Assembly (NCBI RefSeq): GCF_900475755.1
Contig: NZ_LS483411.1
Coordinates: 682,001-746,000, forward strand
Origin: Haemophilus influenzae
GTDB lineage: Bacteria > Pseudomonadota > Gammaproteobacteria > Enterobacterales > Pasteurellaceae
Direction: 5' to 3'
DNA: 64,000 nucleotides
Shown: piece after piece, positions 21,997 through 31,354 of the stretch
Layout: the number at the start of each line of letters is the position of its first letter
Position numbering within the stretch: the stretch's first letter is position 1
The notes under the pieces: generated by a model
Told to the model about the DNA's origin: nothing
Database searches by the model: none
Seen by the model: only the letters and a program-made list of their open reading frames with translations
Program-made: the position numbers and the translations under genes

Positions 21997-22548
21997 TTAA
22001 TTCAAATAATAGTGAATTTCAGGCTGAACATACCAAGGGCGATGTCTCCATCTAAAAAATCCCCAATCATCGTCTTCATCCCAATCATCTGTTGGATACT
22101 CATAGATGGTACTGAGTGTCCAAATACGGTATTTATCCGCTTGAACAACAGGATAAGTATAATCAGCTTGTTCTATTTTGCCTTTCTCTGTTCCTGCTAA
22201 TTGACCACCCACCGTAATATAGCGTTCTTTTAAATTTTCAGGCTCCACAAAACCGTTGAAATAGACGATAAAGCGACCATCGGATTGAAATTCAACAAAT
22301 GGTTTACCTGAAATTGATGATACGGGTAAACTTAACACTTCAATTTTTGTTTGATTTGCTAAAACGGTAGTATTGACAATTTTTCCTCCAAGTCGAACCG
22401 TTTTACAATGGCAGGTTAAATCCTGAGGAGAAATCTCGCGATAGGAATTAATAGAGAATCGCTCTTTTTCTAACCCTTTTGGTGGTGCAATACAGCCCGT
22501 TAATCCGAAACAAAGTGCGGTAAAAAATAAGGTTATTTTTCCTTTCAT
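21997..22548 (-). CDS. Slp/YeaY-family outer membrane lipoprotein
   Basis: A 183-residue lipoprotein: signal peptide with lipobox LTGC at residues 16-19, then the Slp-type domain with RLGGKIVNT, FIVYFNGFVEPENLKERYITVGGQLAGTEKGKIEQADYTYPVV. It resembles E. coli YeaY/Slp, which also lies near fadD, tsaB and yoaA. Its function is not known beyond starvation association in E. coli. Gaps to tsaB and fadD are short, suggesting an operon. Confidence 0.85.
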   Translation of the reverse strand: MKGKITLFFTALCFGLTGCIAPPKGLEKERFSINSYREISPQDLTCHCKTVRLGGKIVNTTVLANQTKIEVLSLPVSSISGKPFVEFQSDGRFIVYFNGFVEPENLKERYITVGGQLAGTEKGKIEQADYTYPVVQADKYRIWTLSTIYEYPTDDWDEDDDWGFFRWRHRPWYVQPEIHYYLN

Positions 22549-22572
22549 TTTCTATTCTCCTATTATTTAAAC

Positions 22573-23283
22573 TTATTCACGTCCTGGTAATTTTTTCCAA
22601 GTAACCTCGTTTCGCAAATAAATCGGTTTAATCTCTAAAGCTGAAATTGTGCGTTTTTGCAAAAATTCTACTCGCGCAAGTTCTAACATATATAAGGCAT
22701 TAGGTAATTCTATATCTGAGCCAGTTAGATTTTTTTCAGTAAATTGAGAATAAGCAGCCCAACCAGTCCCAACTCTAAATGCGTTATCATTTTGAAGCTG
22801 GTTAATTGCTTGTTCTGGGGAACAAACTTGTTCGCTAATGATTTCTCGCCATTGAAAAAACTCTGCGAAATCTGACCGCACTTTTTCTCTCACTAATTGA
22901 GAAAAATAGACTTCATTCATTCTGGCATCAATTGCGGCAACAACATTTTCTGCTTGATGTAATTCAAATGCCGCCTGTGCCATTGCGGTTAAATTTGAAA
23001 CTGGAATCACAGGTAAACCCGCCCCAAACGCTAAACCTTGTGCAATCCCAGCACCAACACGAACTCCAGTAAAACTACCTGGGCCACGCCCAAAGGCAAG
23101 CGCATCAACTTGATTTAAACCGACCCCCGAATTTGCCAAAATTTCATCAATCATAGGCAAAATTCGTTTAGTATGAGTGCGTTGTGCAAGTTCATTAATA
23201 TGTGTTTTTTCGCCACGATGAAATAAGGCGACTGAACAGGCTTCAGTAGAAGTGTCCAACGCCAATAAAGTTAAATTTTGCAT
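22573..23283 (-). CDS. tsaB: tRNA threonylcarbamoyladenosine biosynthesis protein TsaB
   Basis: ASKHA-fold partner of TsaD in the t6A37 modification complex; 236 residues. The N-terminal LALDTSTEACSVALF and the block VDALAFGRGPGSFTGVRVGAGIAQGLAFG are diagnostic. It is a pseudo-enzyme that dimerises with TsaD rather than catalysing. It lies between the Slp-type gene and the helicase gene. Confidence 0.95.
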   Translation of the reverse strand: MQNLTLLALDTSTEACSVALFHRGEKTHINELAQRTHTKRILPMIDEILANSGVGLNQVDALAFGRGPGSFTGVRVGAGIAQGLAFGAGLPVIPVSNLTAMAQAAFELHQAENVVAAIDARMNEVYFSQLVREKVRSDFAEFFQWREIISEQVCSPEQAINQLQNDNAFRVGTGWAAYSQFTEKNLTGSDIELPNALYMLELARVEFLQKRTISALEIKPIYLRNEVTWKKLPGRE

Positions 23284-23296
23284 TATTTATTCTCGT

Positions 23297-25219
23297 TTAT
23301 TTATTTTGTAAGAATTGTATCACTTTGTTGAGATCACGGGTACGACTTGAGTTAGGTAAACTTTTCAAAAAAGTTTCGCCATAATTCCGCATTACTAATC
23401 GATTATCACAAATAATTACAACGCCACGATCTGTAACATCACGAATTAAACGTCCTACGCCTTGTTTCAAGGCAATTACCGCTTCAGGAATTTGAATGTC
23501 GTTGAATGGATCGCCACCTTGTAAACGACAATCCTCAATGCGAGCTTTCAACAAAGGTTCATCTGGCGCAGTAAAAGGAAGTTTATCAATAATGACTAAA
23601 GAAAGTGCATCGCCGCGTACATCTACACCTTCCCAAAAGCTAGAAGTTGCCACCAAAACGCTATGCGTTTCTTTTATAAATTGCTCGAGTAATTTGCCTT
23701 TTGAGGTTTCGCCTTGTAATAAAATCGAAAGATGACTTTTTTCACGGAAGTATTCTGCTAAACCACGCATCATTGAATAAGAAGTGCAAAGAACAAAGCA
23801 ACGCCCTTTGTTTGCTTCAATCACGGGTAATAACATTTCGCCTAGTGAATTTAATGTATTCACTTGATTAGTATTTGGCAAATATCGAGGCACACAAAGC
23901 AAAGATTGTTCAGGATAATTAAAGGGACTATATAAAATTTTTTGTGTCGCGTTTTCAATGCCTAAACGTTGGCAGAAATGATTAAAAGTTCCCCCCACTT
24001 CTAATGTCGCAGATGTGAATATCCAAGCGGCTTCTTTCGCTTCAAGCTGAGCACCAAATTTATCTGCTACTGTCAATGGCGTAATATGTAAACCAAACTG
24101 GCGACCATTTCCTTCATACCAATAACAATAACCCACAATATTTGTTTCAGATAAACGCTTAAGCTGAATTTTAATGGATTCAACACGCTCAAAAATACTG
24201 TCTAAAGTTTGAGAACGACCAAGCGATAATTTAATTACCTCAGCTAAAAAATCTATTTTCTCTTGTAATAATTCAAAGGCTTTTTTCACCGCACTTTGCC
24301 TGTAAAGCTCACGCCAATTTCCTCGAACATTACTCCCATTACCCAGTAATAAGCGAAAATCTTGTACAACCTTCAGTAAGGTATCAGATGTTGTGCCAAG
24401 CTGTTGCATATCTTTGAGTTCTGTGCGATAGACAATATTAATATCTTTGCATAAATCAAAAAGCTGGCGTGATGTTAAAGATTGACCAAAATATTGACTG
24501 GCAATATCTGGTAACTGATGAGCTTCGTCAAAAATAATCACTTCTGCATTTGGAATAAGTTCGCCAAAACCACTTTCTTTCACAGCCATATCTGCAAAAA
24601 ATAAGTGATGATTAACCACAACCAAATCAGCATTTAATGCTTTTTTACGTGCATTTGCCACATAACATTCTGAATAATTAGGACAATCTGTTCCTAAACA
24701 GCTTTCCGCCGTACTCGTCAGTTGTGGAATAATAGGACTATCTTCTGCAAGCTCAATACATTCTGTGAAATCGCCTGTTTTAGTACTATTGTTCCATTTT
24801 CGTACTTTACTTAGTTCAGCTAAAACAGACTTATCGCCAAGCACACCTTGAGCAATTACTTGATCTAAACGCTCTAAACAAAGATAGTTTGCTCGACCTT
24901 TTAGCAACGCAATTTTTCCCGTGAAATTAAGGGCTTTTTTAATAGCAGGCAGATCTCGATTAAAAAGCTGATCTTGAAGATTTTTAGATCCTGTAGAAAT
25001 AATGGTTTTTTTACCAAAAACTAAAGCAGGCGCAAGATATGCAAAGGTTTTTCCTGTACCCGTTCCTGCTTCAATAACAAGGGAAGATTTATTTTGAATT
25101 GCTTTACCAACAGCATATGCCATTTCAAGTTGTTCAGTTCGAGGACGAAAACCTTTGATATTTTGGCTTAATTCGCCATTTAGTGAGAAAATATTGGCAA
25201 TTTGATTTTCGTAATCCAT
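23297..25219 (-). CDS. yoaA: DinG/XPD-family ATP-dependent helicase (YoaA-like)
   Basis: Superfamily 2 iron-sulfur helicase of 640 residues. Walker A EAGTGTGKT near 50-58, four-cysteine Fe-S region including CLGTDCPNYSEC near 172-184, DEAH box IFDEAHQ near 230, and the C-terminal motif QGVGRLIRDVTDRG. E. coli YoaA acts with HolC in damage repair. The position beside tsaB and fadD matches E. coli yoaA and argues against DinG itself. Confidence 0.9.
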   Translation of the reverse strand: MDYENQIANIFSLNGELSQNIKGFRPRTEQLEMAYAVGKAIQNKSSLVIEAGTGTGKTFAYLAPALVFGKKTIISTGSKNLQDQLFNRDLPAIKKALNFTGKIALLKGRANYLCLERLDQVIAQGVLGDKSVLAELSKVRKWNNSTKTGDFTECIELAEDSPIIPQLTSTAESCLGTDCPNYSECYVANARKKALNADLVVVNHHLFFADMAVKESGFGELIPNAEVIIFDEAHQLPDIASQYFGQSLTSRQLFDLCKDINIVYRTELKDMQQLGTTSDTLLKVVQDFRLLLGNGSNVRGNWRELYRQSAVKKAFELLQEKIDFLAEVIKLSLGRSQTLDSIFERVESIKIQLKRLSETNIVGYCYWYEGNGRQFGLHITPLTVADKFGAQLEAKEAAWIFTSATLEVGGTFNHFCQRLGIENATQKILYSPFNYPEQSLLCVPRYLPNTNQVNTLNSLGEMLLPVIEANKGRCFVLCTSYSMMRGLAEYFREKSHLSILLQGETSKGKLLEQFIKETHSVLVATSSFWEGVDVRGDALSLVIIDKLPFTAPDEPLLKARIEDCRLQGGDPFNDIQIPEAVIALKQGVGRLIRDVTDRGVVIICDNRLVMRNYGETFLKSLPNSSRTRDLNKVIQFLQNK

Positions 25220-25544
25220 TTAGTAAAACATATTTTTAAAGTCAATAACCGTTAAGATTGTCGCATAGAAACGCTAAATATCAAGAATAAAAATACTGCT
25301 GGTTTAAGATTACATAGAGGCTATTTTTAAAGAACGGTTATGCTTTGAATGGTTTTTGCTCAATTCAAAAGGTTAAAAATGATTTGCCATTACCTTATCT
25401 TTTGCTAGTCAGGCTAAAAGTGCGGTAAAAATTTTGGATGTTTTAAAATGAATAAAATCTTATTGAGTTTTTTCATAGATATCTTGCTTATCCCAAAAAC
25501 TGGTTCTAGAATACATGGTTTATTGCAATCAATCGGGTAAGAAT
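25220..25544. other. Gene-poor gap upstream of ybgC
   Basis: About 325 bases between the divergent yoaA and ybgC starts. It holds one uptake signal near 25419 and presumably the promoters for both directions, but I see no confident -35/-10 pair. A 30-codon open frame at 25448-25540 has a GGATG upstream and ends four bases before the ybgC start. Confidence 0.5.
25448..25540 (+). CDS. Possible 30-residue peptide upstream of ybgC
   Basis: ATG 25448 to TAA 25540 would give a peptide with a hydrophobic first half (MNKILLSFFIDILLIPKTG). GGATG lies 10 bases before the ATG, and the stop is four bases before the ybgC ATG, which would suit translational coupling. I recognise no family. In E. coli this position is occupied by cydX and ybgE, which this does not convincingly resemble. 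It may be a leader, a decayed gene or chance. Confidence 0.2.
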   Translation: MNKILLSFFIDILLIPKTGSRIHGLLQSIG

Positions 25545-25955
25545 ATGCTGGGAAATTGCTTTTCTTTTCCTGTTCGTGTGTATTATGAAGATACTGATGC
25601 AGGTGGTGTGGTGTATCACGCTCGTTATTTGCATTTTTTTGAACGAGCAAGAACAGAATATTTGCGTATATTAAATTTTACGCAACAAACCTTACTAGAG
25701 GAACAACAACTCGCATTTGTTGTCAAATCACTCGCCATTGATTATTGCGTGGCAGCAAAATTGGATGATTTACTTATGGTGGAAACAGAAGTTTCAGAGG
25801 TAAAAGGGGCTACAATCCTTTTTGAACAGAGACTGATGCGCAACACCCTGATGTTATCAAAGGCTACTGTTAAAGTAGCCTGTGTTGATCTAGGCAAGAT
25901 GAAACCTGTGGCGCTTCCCAAAGAAGTTAAAGCTGCATTTAATCACTTAAAATAA
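25545..25955 (+). CDS. ybgC: Acyl-CoA thioester hydrolase of the tol-pal cluster
   Basis: Hot-dog thioesterase of 136 residues; the Haemophilus enzyme acts on short-chain acyl-CoAs in vitro. The 4-hydroxybenzoyl-CoA thioesterase signature [25 protein letters not shown] occupies residues 14-38 with the catalytic Asp. I chose ATG 25545 (MLGNCFSF), since an upstream in-frame ATG adds ten residues not typical of the family. First gene of the tol-pal operon. Confidence 0.93.
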   Translation: MLGNCFSFPVRVYYEDTDAGGVVYHARYLHFFERARTEYLRILNFTQQTLLEEQQLAFVVKSLAIDYCVAAKLDDLLMVETEVSEVKGATILFEQRLMRNTLMLSKATVKVACVDLGKMKPVALPKEVKAAFNHLK

Positions 25956-25971
25956 CTTTTCGGAGTATGCA

Positions 25972-26658
25972 ATGACTGCAGAATTGAATTTTTTAGATCT
26001 TTTTCTAAAAGCAAGTATTGTTGTGCAACTGGTAATTGTGATTTTGATTTCTTTCTCAATCATATCTTGGGCAATTATCATTCAACGTAGCCGTATTTTA
26101 ACGAATGCCTTAAAAGAAGCGCATACATTTGAAGATCGTTTTTGGTCAGGAGAAGATTTAAATAAACTTTATGAAGGGCTATCTAATCGTCGCGATGGAT
26201 TAACGGGAAGCGAACAAATTTTTTGCGTGGGATTTAAAGAATTTTCACGTTTAAAACAAGTAAATCCAGACGCTCCTGAAGCGATTATTAAAGGCACAAC
26301 GCGCGCGATGAATCTTGCGATGAACCGTGAGATTGAAAGCTTGGAAAATCGAGTTCCATTCTTAGCCACAGTGGCATCTGTTAGCCCTTATATTGGTTTA
26401 TTTGGTACTGTTTGGGGAATTATGCACGCTTTTATGGCATTAAGTGGTGCAAAACAAGCAACATTACAGATGGTAGCACCAGGTATCGCCGAGGCCTTGA
26501 TTGCCACTGCAATTGGTTTATTTGCCGCAATTCCAGCGGTAATGGCTTATAACCGTTTAAGCTTACGAGTGAACGCAATTGAGCAAGATTACGTTAACTT
26601 TATTGATGAATTTACGACGATTTTACACCGTCAAGCCTTTGGTAAAGCCCCTCACTAA
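25972..26658 (+). CDS. tolQ: Tol-Pal system proton channel subunit TolQ
   Basis: Inner membrane component that with TolR uses the proton motive force to energise TolA during envelope constriction. 228 residues with three membrane helices: near 15-38, then two in the region 125-195 ([25 protein letters not shown] and [23 protein letters not shown]). ExbB/MotA homolog. Seventeen bases after ybgC; 70 bases before tolR, a gap that contains an inverted pair of uptake signals. Confidence 0.96.
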   Translation: MTAELNFLDLFLKASIVVQLVIVILISFSIISWAIIIQRSRILTNALKEAHTFEDRFWSGEDLNKLYEGLSNRRDGLTGSEQIFCVGFKEFSRLKQVNPDAPEAIIKGTTRAMNLAMNREIESLENRVPFLATVASVSPYIGLFGTVWGIMHAFMALSGAKQATLQMVAPGIAEALIATAIGLFAAIPAVMAYNRLSLRVNAIEQDYVNFIDEFTTILHRQAFGKAPH

Positions 26659-26673
26659 AAATAGGGAAAATTG

Positions 26674-26699
26674 ACCGCACTTTAAAGAAAAAGTGCGGT
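26674..26699. repeat. Inverted uptake-signal pair between tolQ and tolR
   Basis: ACCGCACTTT at 26674-26683 and AAAGTGCGGT at 26690-26699 form a perfect 10-base stem with a 6-base loop. No T run follows on the plus strand, so it is a poor terminator; it could stabilise or partly attenuate the tol transcript. Confidence 0.8.
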
Positions 26700-26728
26700 A
26701 AAAATAAGTTAAAATTTTAGAGGAATAT

Positions 26729-27148
26729 ATGGCTCGTCGTCAGCGTAAAGCAATTAAATCTGAAATTAATATTGTGCCTTTTTTAGATGTGCTTTTAGTT
26801 TTAGTGTTAATTTTTATGGCAACCGCCCCTATTATTAGTCAAAGCGTTCAAGTTGAATTGCCTGATTCTGTGCAAAGCCAAGAGGTTTCTAATGAAGATA
26901 AAGTGCCTGTAATTCTTGAAGTGGCAGGCATTGGAAAATATGCGATTTCTATTGGCGGAGAACGTCAAGAAGGTTTAACAGAAGAAATGGTTACTCAATT
27001 ATCTAGACAGGAATTTGATAAGGATAATAATACGCTATTTTTAGTAGGCGGAGCTAAAGAAGTGCCTTATGAAGAAGTGATTAAGGCATTGAATTTACTT
27101 CATCTTGCAGGCATTAAATCTGTAGGTTTAATGACAAATCCCATTTAG
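26729..27148 (+). CDS. tolR: Tol-Pal system protein TolR
   Basis: ExbD/TolR family, 139 residues: short basic N-terminus, one membrane helix at about 16-38 (INIVPFLDVLLVLVLIFMATAP) with the conserved proton-handling Asp in FLDVLLV, then a periplasmic domain. It forms the stator with TolQ. GAGGAA ribosome site before ATG 26729. Confidence 0.96.
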   Translation: MARRQRKAIKSEINIVPFLDVLLVLVLIFMATAPIISQSVQVELPDSVQSQEVSNEDKVPVILEVAGIGKYAISIGGERQEGLTEEMVTQLSRQEFDKDNNTLFLVGGAKEVPYEEVIKALNLLHLAGIKSVGLMTNPI

Positions 27149-27163
27149 CTAAGTAGGTAACAC

Positions 27164-28324
27164 GTGCAAAATAATCGACAAAAGAAAGGAATCAATGCTT
27201 TTGCTATTTCTATCCTTTTGCACTTTATCTTGTTTGGCTTATTGATTTTAAGTTCACTTTATCACACCGTTGAAATTATGGGTGGTGGAGAAGGTGAAGG
27301 AGATGTAATAGGGGCAGTGATTGTTGATACGGGTACGGCTGCTCAGGAATGGGGGCGTATTCAACAACAAAAAAAAGGGCAAGCGGATAAACAAAAACGC
27401 CCAGAACCTGTTGTGGAAGAAAAACCACCTGAGCCTAATCAAGAAGAGATTAAGCATCAACAAGAAGTTCAACGACAAGAAGAGTTAAAACGTCAGCAAG
27501 AACAACAACGTCAGCAAGAACAGCAACGTCAGCAAGAAATCAAAAAACAACAAGAGCAAGCTCGTCAAGAAGCGTTGGAAAAACAGAAGCAAGCTGAAGA
27601 GGCTAGGGCTAAACAAGCTGCTGAAGCTGCAAAATTAAAAGCAGATGCAGAGGCTAAACGTTTAGCTGCTGCGGCAAAACAAGCTGAAGAAGAGGCTAAA
27701 GCGAAAGCAGCAGAAATTGCTGCTCAAAAAGCAAAACAAGAGGCGGAAGCTAAGGCGAAACTAGAAGCCGAAGCCAAGGCAAAAGCCGCTGCTGAAGCTA
27801 AAGCAAAGGCTGAAGCTGAGGCAAAAGCGAAAGCAGAAGCTAAAGCAAAGGCTGAAGCTGAGGCAAAAGCAAAAGCTGATGCAGAAGCTAAAGCGAAAGC
27901 CGCTGCGGAAGCAAAACGTAAAGCAGATCAAGCAAGCCTAGATGATTTCTTTAACGGCGGGGATGTTGGTGGCGGCAGTGCATCTAAAGGGGGAAACACT
28001 AATAAAGGTGGAACTCAAGGTAGCGGTGCTGCACTTGGCTCTGGCGATGGTGGTAAGGTTGGGGATCAATACGCAGGCGTAATTAAGAAAGAGATTCAAC
28101 GTCGTTTCTTAAAAGATCCAAGTTTTGCAGGAAAGGTTTGTCGTATTAAAATTCAATTAGGTCGAGATGGCACGATCTTGGGCTATCAAAAAATTTCAGG
28201 CCCTGATGATATTTGTTCAGCGGCATTAAGTGCGGTGGCTAGAACGAAAAAAGTTCCAGCTGCGCCATCAGATGAAATTTATGAAAAATATAAATCGCCA
28301 ATTATTGACTTTGATATTCGATAA
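27164..28324 (+). CDS. tolA: Tol-Pal envelope protein TolA (GTG start)
   Basis: Links the inner membrane TolQR motor to Pal and TolB. 386 residues starting with GTG at 27164 ([12 protein letters not shown] after Met), one membrane helix near 14-34, and a very long Gln/Lys then Ala/Lys/Glu-rich helical domain (about 85-255). A Gly-rich linker and the C-terminal globular domain with two cysteines ([16 protein letters not shown]) follow. The helical domain consists of degenerate [14 protein letters not shown] repeats encoded by near-identical DNA at about 27740-27910, so length may vary between strains. Confidence 0.95.
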   Translation: MQNNRQKKGINAFAISILLHFILFGLLILSSLYHTVEIMGGGEGEGDVIGAVIVDTGTAAQEWGRIQQQKKGQADKQKRPEPVVEEKPPEPNQEEIKHQQEVQRQEELKRQQEQQRQQEQQRQQEIKKQQEQARQEALEKQKQAEEARAKQAAEAAKLKADAEAKRLAAAAKQAEEEAKAKAAEIAAQKAKQEAEAKAKLEAEAKAKAAAEAKAKAEAEAKAKAEAKAKAEAEAKAKADAEAKAKAAAEAKRKADQASLDDFFNGGDVGGGSASKGGNTNKGGTQGSGAALGSGDGGKVGDQYAGVIKKEIQRRFLKDPSFAGKVCRIKIQLGRDGTILGYQKISGPDDICSAALSAVARTKKVPAAPSDEIYEKYKSPIIDFDIR

Positions 28325-28365
28325 TTCTTTATAAAAATTTATTGTTAAATTTTAAAGGTAACAAA

Positions 28366-29649
28366 ATGAAATTATTAAAACATTTAGTGGGCGTATTCGC
28401 GATTATACTTGCTATTACTCATAATGTATTCGCTGGTGATGAAGTACGCATTGTCATTGATGAAGGGGTTGATGGTGCGCGCCCTATAGCTGTCGTACCA
28501 TTTGTTGGTTCTGCACCAGAAGATATTAGTAAAATTGTTGCAGATGATTTACGTAACAGTGGTAAGTTTAATCCTATTGCAGTGTCTCAAATGCCTCAAC
28601 ACCCAACTTCAGCAGCTGAAGTAAATCCTGAAGCTTGGTCGAATATTGGAATTGACGCAATTGTAATTGGACAAGTGATTCCATCGGGTAACGGTTATAG
28701 TATTACTTATCAATTAATTGATACGGTTGGTGCATCAGGTACGCCAGGGGCTGTATTAATGCAAAATAGCTATACGGTGACAAATAAATGGTTACGCTAT
28801 GGTGCGCATACTGTGAGTGATGAAGTTTTTGAAAAATTAACTGGGATCCGTGGTGCCTTTAGAACTCGTATCGCTTATGTTGTGCAAAAAAATGGCGGTT
28901 CGCAACCTTATGAAGTTCGTGTAGCAGATTATGATGGCTATAATCAATTTATCGTCAATCGTAGTGCTCAACCAATTATGTCTCCAGCTTGGTCTCCAGA
29001 CGGCCAGCGTTTGGCTTATGTATCGTTTGAAAATAAAAAATCACAACTTGTTGTACAGGATTTGAATTCTGGTACGCGTAAAGTAGTGGCATCTTTTCAA
29101 GGGCATAATGGCGCGCCAGCCTTTTCGCCAGATGGTTCTCGTTTAGCTTTTGCTTCTTCTCGTGATGGCGTTCTGAATATTTACGTTATGGGAGCAAATG
29201 GCGGTACGCCTACTCAATTGACGAGTGGTGCGGGTAATAATACTGAACCAGCGTGGTCGCCAGACGGAAATTCAATTTTATTTACATCCGATAGAAGTGG
29301 CTCGCCACAGGTTTATCGAATGGATGCAAACGGTGGTAGCGTAACCGCAGTGGGTGGTCGCGGTAGCGCACAAATTAGTGCAGATGGAAAAACACTTGTG
29401 ATGATTAATGGTAACAATAATGTAGTTAAACAAGATCTCACAACGGGCGTTTCAGAGGTACTTAGTACATCTTTTCTAGGCGAAAGCCCAAGCCTTTCTC
29501 CAAATGGAATTATGATTATTTATAGTTCTACACAGGGCTTAGGAAAGGTGCTACAATTGGTTTCTGCAGATGGTCGCTTTAAGGCGAGCCTTCCAGGAAG
29601 TGATGGCCAAGTGAAATTTCCAGCTTGGTCTCCATACTTAACTAAATAA
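28366..29649 (+). CDS. tolB: Tol-Pal system periplasmic protein TolB
   Basis: Periplasmic beta-propeller protein that binds Pal and TolA; 427 residues from ATG 28366 (MKLLKHLVG) with a cleavable signal ending HNVFA. An N-terminal alpha/beta domain precedes six-bladed propeller repeats with the recurrent [26 protein letters not shown] and [13 protein letters not shown] motifs. A longer in-frame start eight codons upstream would precede the signal and lacks the AAAGGTAAC ribosome site. Confidence 0.95.
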   Translation: MKLLKHLVGVFAIILAITHNVFAGDEVRIVIDEGVDGARPIAVVPFVGSAPEDISKIVADDLRNSGKFNPIAVSQMPQHPTSAAEVNPEAWSNIGIDAIVIGQVIPSGNGYSITYQLIDTVGASGTPGAVLMQNSYTVTNKWLRYGAHTVSDEVFEKLTGIRGAFRTRIAYVVQKNGGSQPYEVRVADYDGYNQFIVNRSAQPIMSPAWSPDGQRLAYVSFENKKSQLVVQDLNSGTRKVVASFQGHNGAPAFSPDGSRLAFASSRDGVLNIYVMGANGGTPTQLTSGAGNNTEPAWSPDGNSILFTSDRSGSPQVYRMDANGGSVTAVGGRGSAQISADGKTLVMINGNNNVVKQDLTTGVSEVLSTSFLGESPSLSPNGIMIIYSSTQGLGKVLQLVSADGRFKASLPGSDGQVKFPAWSPYLTK

Positions 29650-29672
29650 AAAACTCATTTAGGAGAAATCTA

Positions 29673-30134
29673 ATGAACAAATTTGTTAAATCATTATTAG
29701 TTGCAGGTTCTGTAGCTGCATTAGCGGCTTGTAGTTCCTCTAACAACGATGCTGCAGGCAATGGTGCTGCTCAAACTTTTGGCGGATACTCTGTTGCTGA
29801 TCTTCAACAACGTTACAACACCGTATATTTTGGTTTTGATAAATACGACATCACCGGTGAATACGTTCAAATCTTAGATGCGCACGCAGCATATTTAAAT
29901 GCAACGCCAGCTGCTAAAGTATTAGTAGAAGGTAATACTGATGAACGTGGTACACCAGAATACAACATCGCATTAGGTCAACGTCGTGCAGATGCAGTTA
30001 AAGGTTATTTAACTGGTAAAGGTGTTGATGCTGGTAAATTAGGCACAGTATCTTACGGTGAAGAAAAACCTGCAGTATTAGGTCACGATGAAGCTGCATA
30101 TTCTAAAAACCGTCGTGCAGTGTTAGCGTACTAA
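29673..30134 (+). CDS. pal: Peptidoglycan-associated lipoprotein Pal (OMP P6)
   Basis: Outer membrane lipoprotein anchored to peptidoglycan, 153 residues, known in Haemophilus as P6, a conserved surface antigen. Lipobox LAAC with the acylated Cys at residue 20, then an OmpA-like domain with [13 protein letters not shown] and the peptidoglycan-binding block [25 protein letters not shown]. Last gene of the operon; a strong hairpin terminator follows. Confidence 0.97.
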   Translation: MNKFVKSLLVAGSVAALAACSSSNNDAAGNGAAQTFGGYSVADLQQRYNTVYFGFDKYDITGEYVQILDAHAAYLNATPAAKVLVEGNTDERGTPEYNIALGQRRADAVKGYLTGKGVDAGKLGTVSYGEEKPAVLGHDEAAYSKNRRAVLAY

Positions 30135-30157
30135 TTCTTGGTATTTCTAATACTTGA

Positions 30158-30191
30158 AAAACAGGATCCATTTTTTATTGGATCCTGTTTT
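30158..30191 (+). terminator. Terminator of the tol-pal operon
   Basis: Perfect 13-base arms AAAACAGGATCCA and TGGATCCTGTTTT around an 8-base loop; T-rich sequence follows. Confidence 0.9.
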
Positions 30192-30288
30192 GTTTTCATC
30201 GTTTGTAATTTAACCAATTAGCTTGAAAGAATGAATTTATTCTTTTGATTCTAAAATAAATGCGTTATCATTAACTCATCGACACAGT

Positions 30289-30364
30289 GGGTCGTTAGCT
30301 CAGTCGGTAGAGCAGCGGACTTTTAATCCGTTGGTCGAAGGTTCGAATCCTTCACGACCCACCA
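30289..30364 (+). tRNA. tRNA-Lys (UUU)
   Basis: 76 bases including encoded CCA. Acceptor arms GGGTCGT and ACGACCC pair fully; the anticodon loop TTTTAAT gives anticodon UUU; T arm GAAGGTTCGAATCCTTC. Close to E. coli tRNA-Lys. Confidence 0.97.
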
Positions 30365-30387
30365 CTCTCTGATTTAGTTGTCCAGTT

Positions 30388-30463
30388 GGGTTGTTAGCTC
30401 AGTTGGTAGAGCAGCGGACTCTTAATCCGTCGGTCGAGAGTTCGAGCCTCTCACAACCTACCA
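30388..30463 (+). tRNA. tRNA-Lys (CUU)
   Basis: 76 bases with encoded CCA. Anticodon loop TCTTAAT gives CUU. T stem GAGAG/CTCTC is perfect. Acceptor arms GGGTTGT and ACAACCT leave a G1-U72 wobble at the end of the stem. It lies 23 bases after the UUU gene, almost certainly in the same transcript. Confidence 0.93.
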
Positions 30464-30576
30464 TTCTTATTTCTATTCTTCATCTCTAATTTAAATTTCT
30501 TTAATTTACTTAAATTCTTGACTATTTTTAGCGGTTATTATGGTAGAATATCCCTAAATTTTAGTCGGGCATCATT

Positions 30577-31302
30577 ATGTTGGAAAATATTCGTATTGTT
30601 TTAATTGAAACTTCTCATAGCGGTAATATTGGTTCTGCGGCTAGAGCAATGAAAACGATGGGATTGAATCAACTTTGTCTTGTATCGCCAAAATCTATTG
30701 ACGAGCAATCTTATGCACTTTCTGCAGGTGCGGAGGATATAGTCAAAAATGCAATGATTGTAAATAGTTTTGATGATGCAGTAAAAAATTGTTCGTTAGT
30801 TATTGGAACAAGTGCGCGTTTACGTCATTTGCAAAATACCTTAATTGAGCCGAGAGAATGTGCAGATAAAGTGATCGCACATAAAGGCAAGATAGCTATT
30901 GTGTTTGGTCGTGAACGTATTGGATTAACCAATGAAGAATTGTTGAAATGTCATTATCATTTGAATATTCCAGCTAATCCTGATTATTCTTCTTTAAATT
31001 TAGCAATGGCTGTGCAGTTGGTAAGTTATGAATTGCGTATGGCTTTCTTAGTTCAAAATAATAAGAAAAATTCACTTTCTTTAATAGAGAAAAACTATCC
31101 AACAGCAGATCAGTTAGCTTATTTTTTTGACCACACAGAACGTATATATCAATCTCTTGGATTTATTCAAAATCAAGGAGTTATGCGTAAATTAAAGCGT
31201 TTATACTATCGTGCGAAATTAGAGAAAAACGAATTAAATATTTTAAATGGCATGCTAAGTGCGGTTGAAAAACGAATTGATTTAACAAATGAGGATAATT
31301 GA
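30577..31302 (+). CDS. trmJ: tRNA (cytidine/uridine-2'-O-)-methyltransferase TrmJ
   Basis: SPOUT-class methyltransferase that 2'-O-methylates position 32 of several tRNAs; 241 residues. The knot motifs are ETSHSGNIGSAARAMKTMG near 10-28, VFGRERIGLTNEEL near 110 and PANPDYSSLNLAMAVQLVSYE near 130-150. The gene precedes iscR, as in E. coli; the IscR operator overlaps its stop codon. Confidence 0.95.
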   Translation: MLENIRIVLIETSHSGNIGSAARAMKTMGLNQLCLVSPKSIDEQSYALSAGAEDIVKNAMIVNSFDDAVKNCSLVIGTSARLRHLQNTLIEPRECADKVIAHKGKIAIVFGRERIGLTNEELLKCHYHLNIPANPDYSSLNLAMAVQLVSYELRMAFLVQNNKKNSLSLIEKNYPTADQLAYFFDHTERIYQSLGFIQNQGVMRKLKRLYYRAKLEKNELNILNGMLSAVEKRIDLTNEDN

Positions 31303-31319
31303 CTCAATTAGTCAGATAT
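31295..31319. promoter_or_regulatory. IscR type 1 operator
   Basis: A 25-base element with the core GACT-N5-AGTC flanked by ATA on the left and TAT on the right. It fits the type 1 IscR consensus at nearly every position. It overlaps the trmJ stop and lies about 35 bases before iscR; a TTGACT -35-like hexamer is inside it. Implies [2Fe-2S]-IscR repression of the operon. Confidence 0.8.
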
Positions 31320-31354
31320 GTAAGTATTGCACCATTAATTTTTAGGGATTCTTT

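Noticed and set aside
27740..27910. Repeats in tolA as a possible CRISPR-like or phase-variation array.
   Set aside because: They are degenerate codon repeats of an Ala/Lys/Glu helix within one intact gene.
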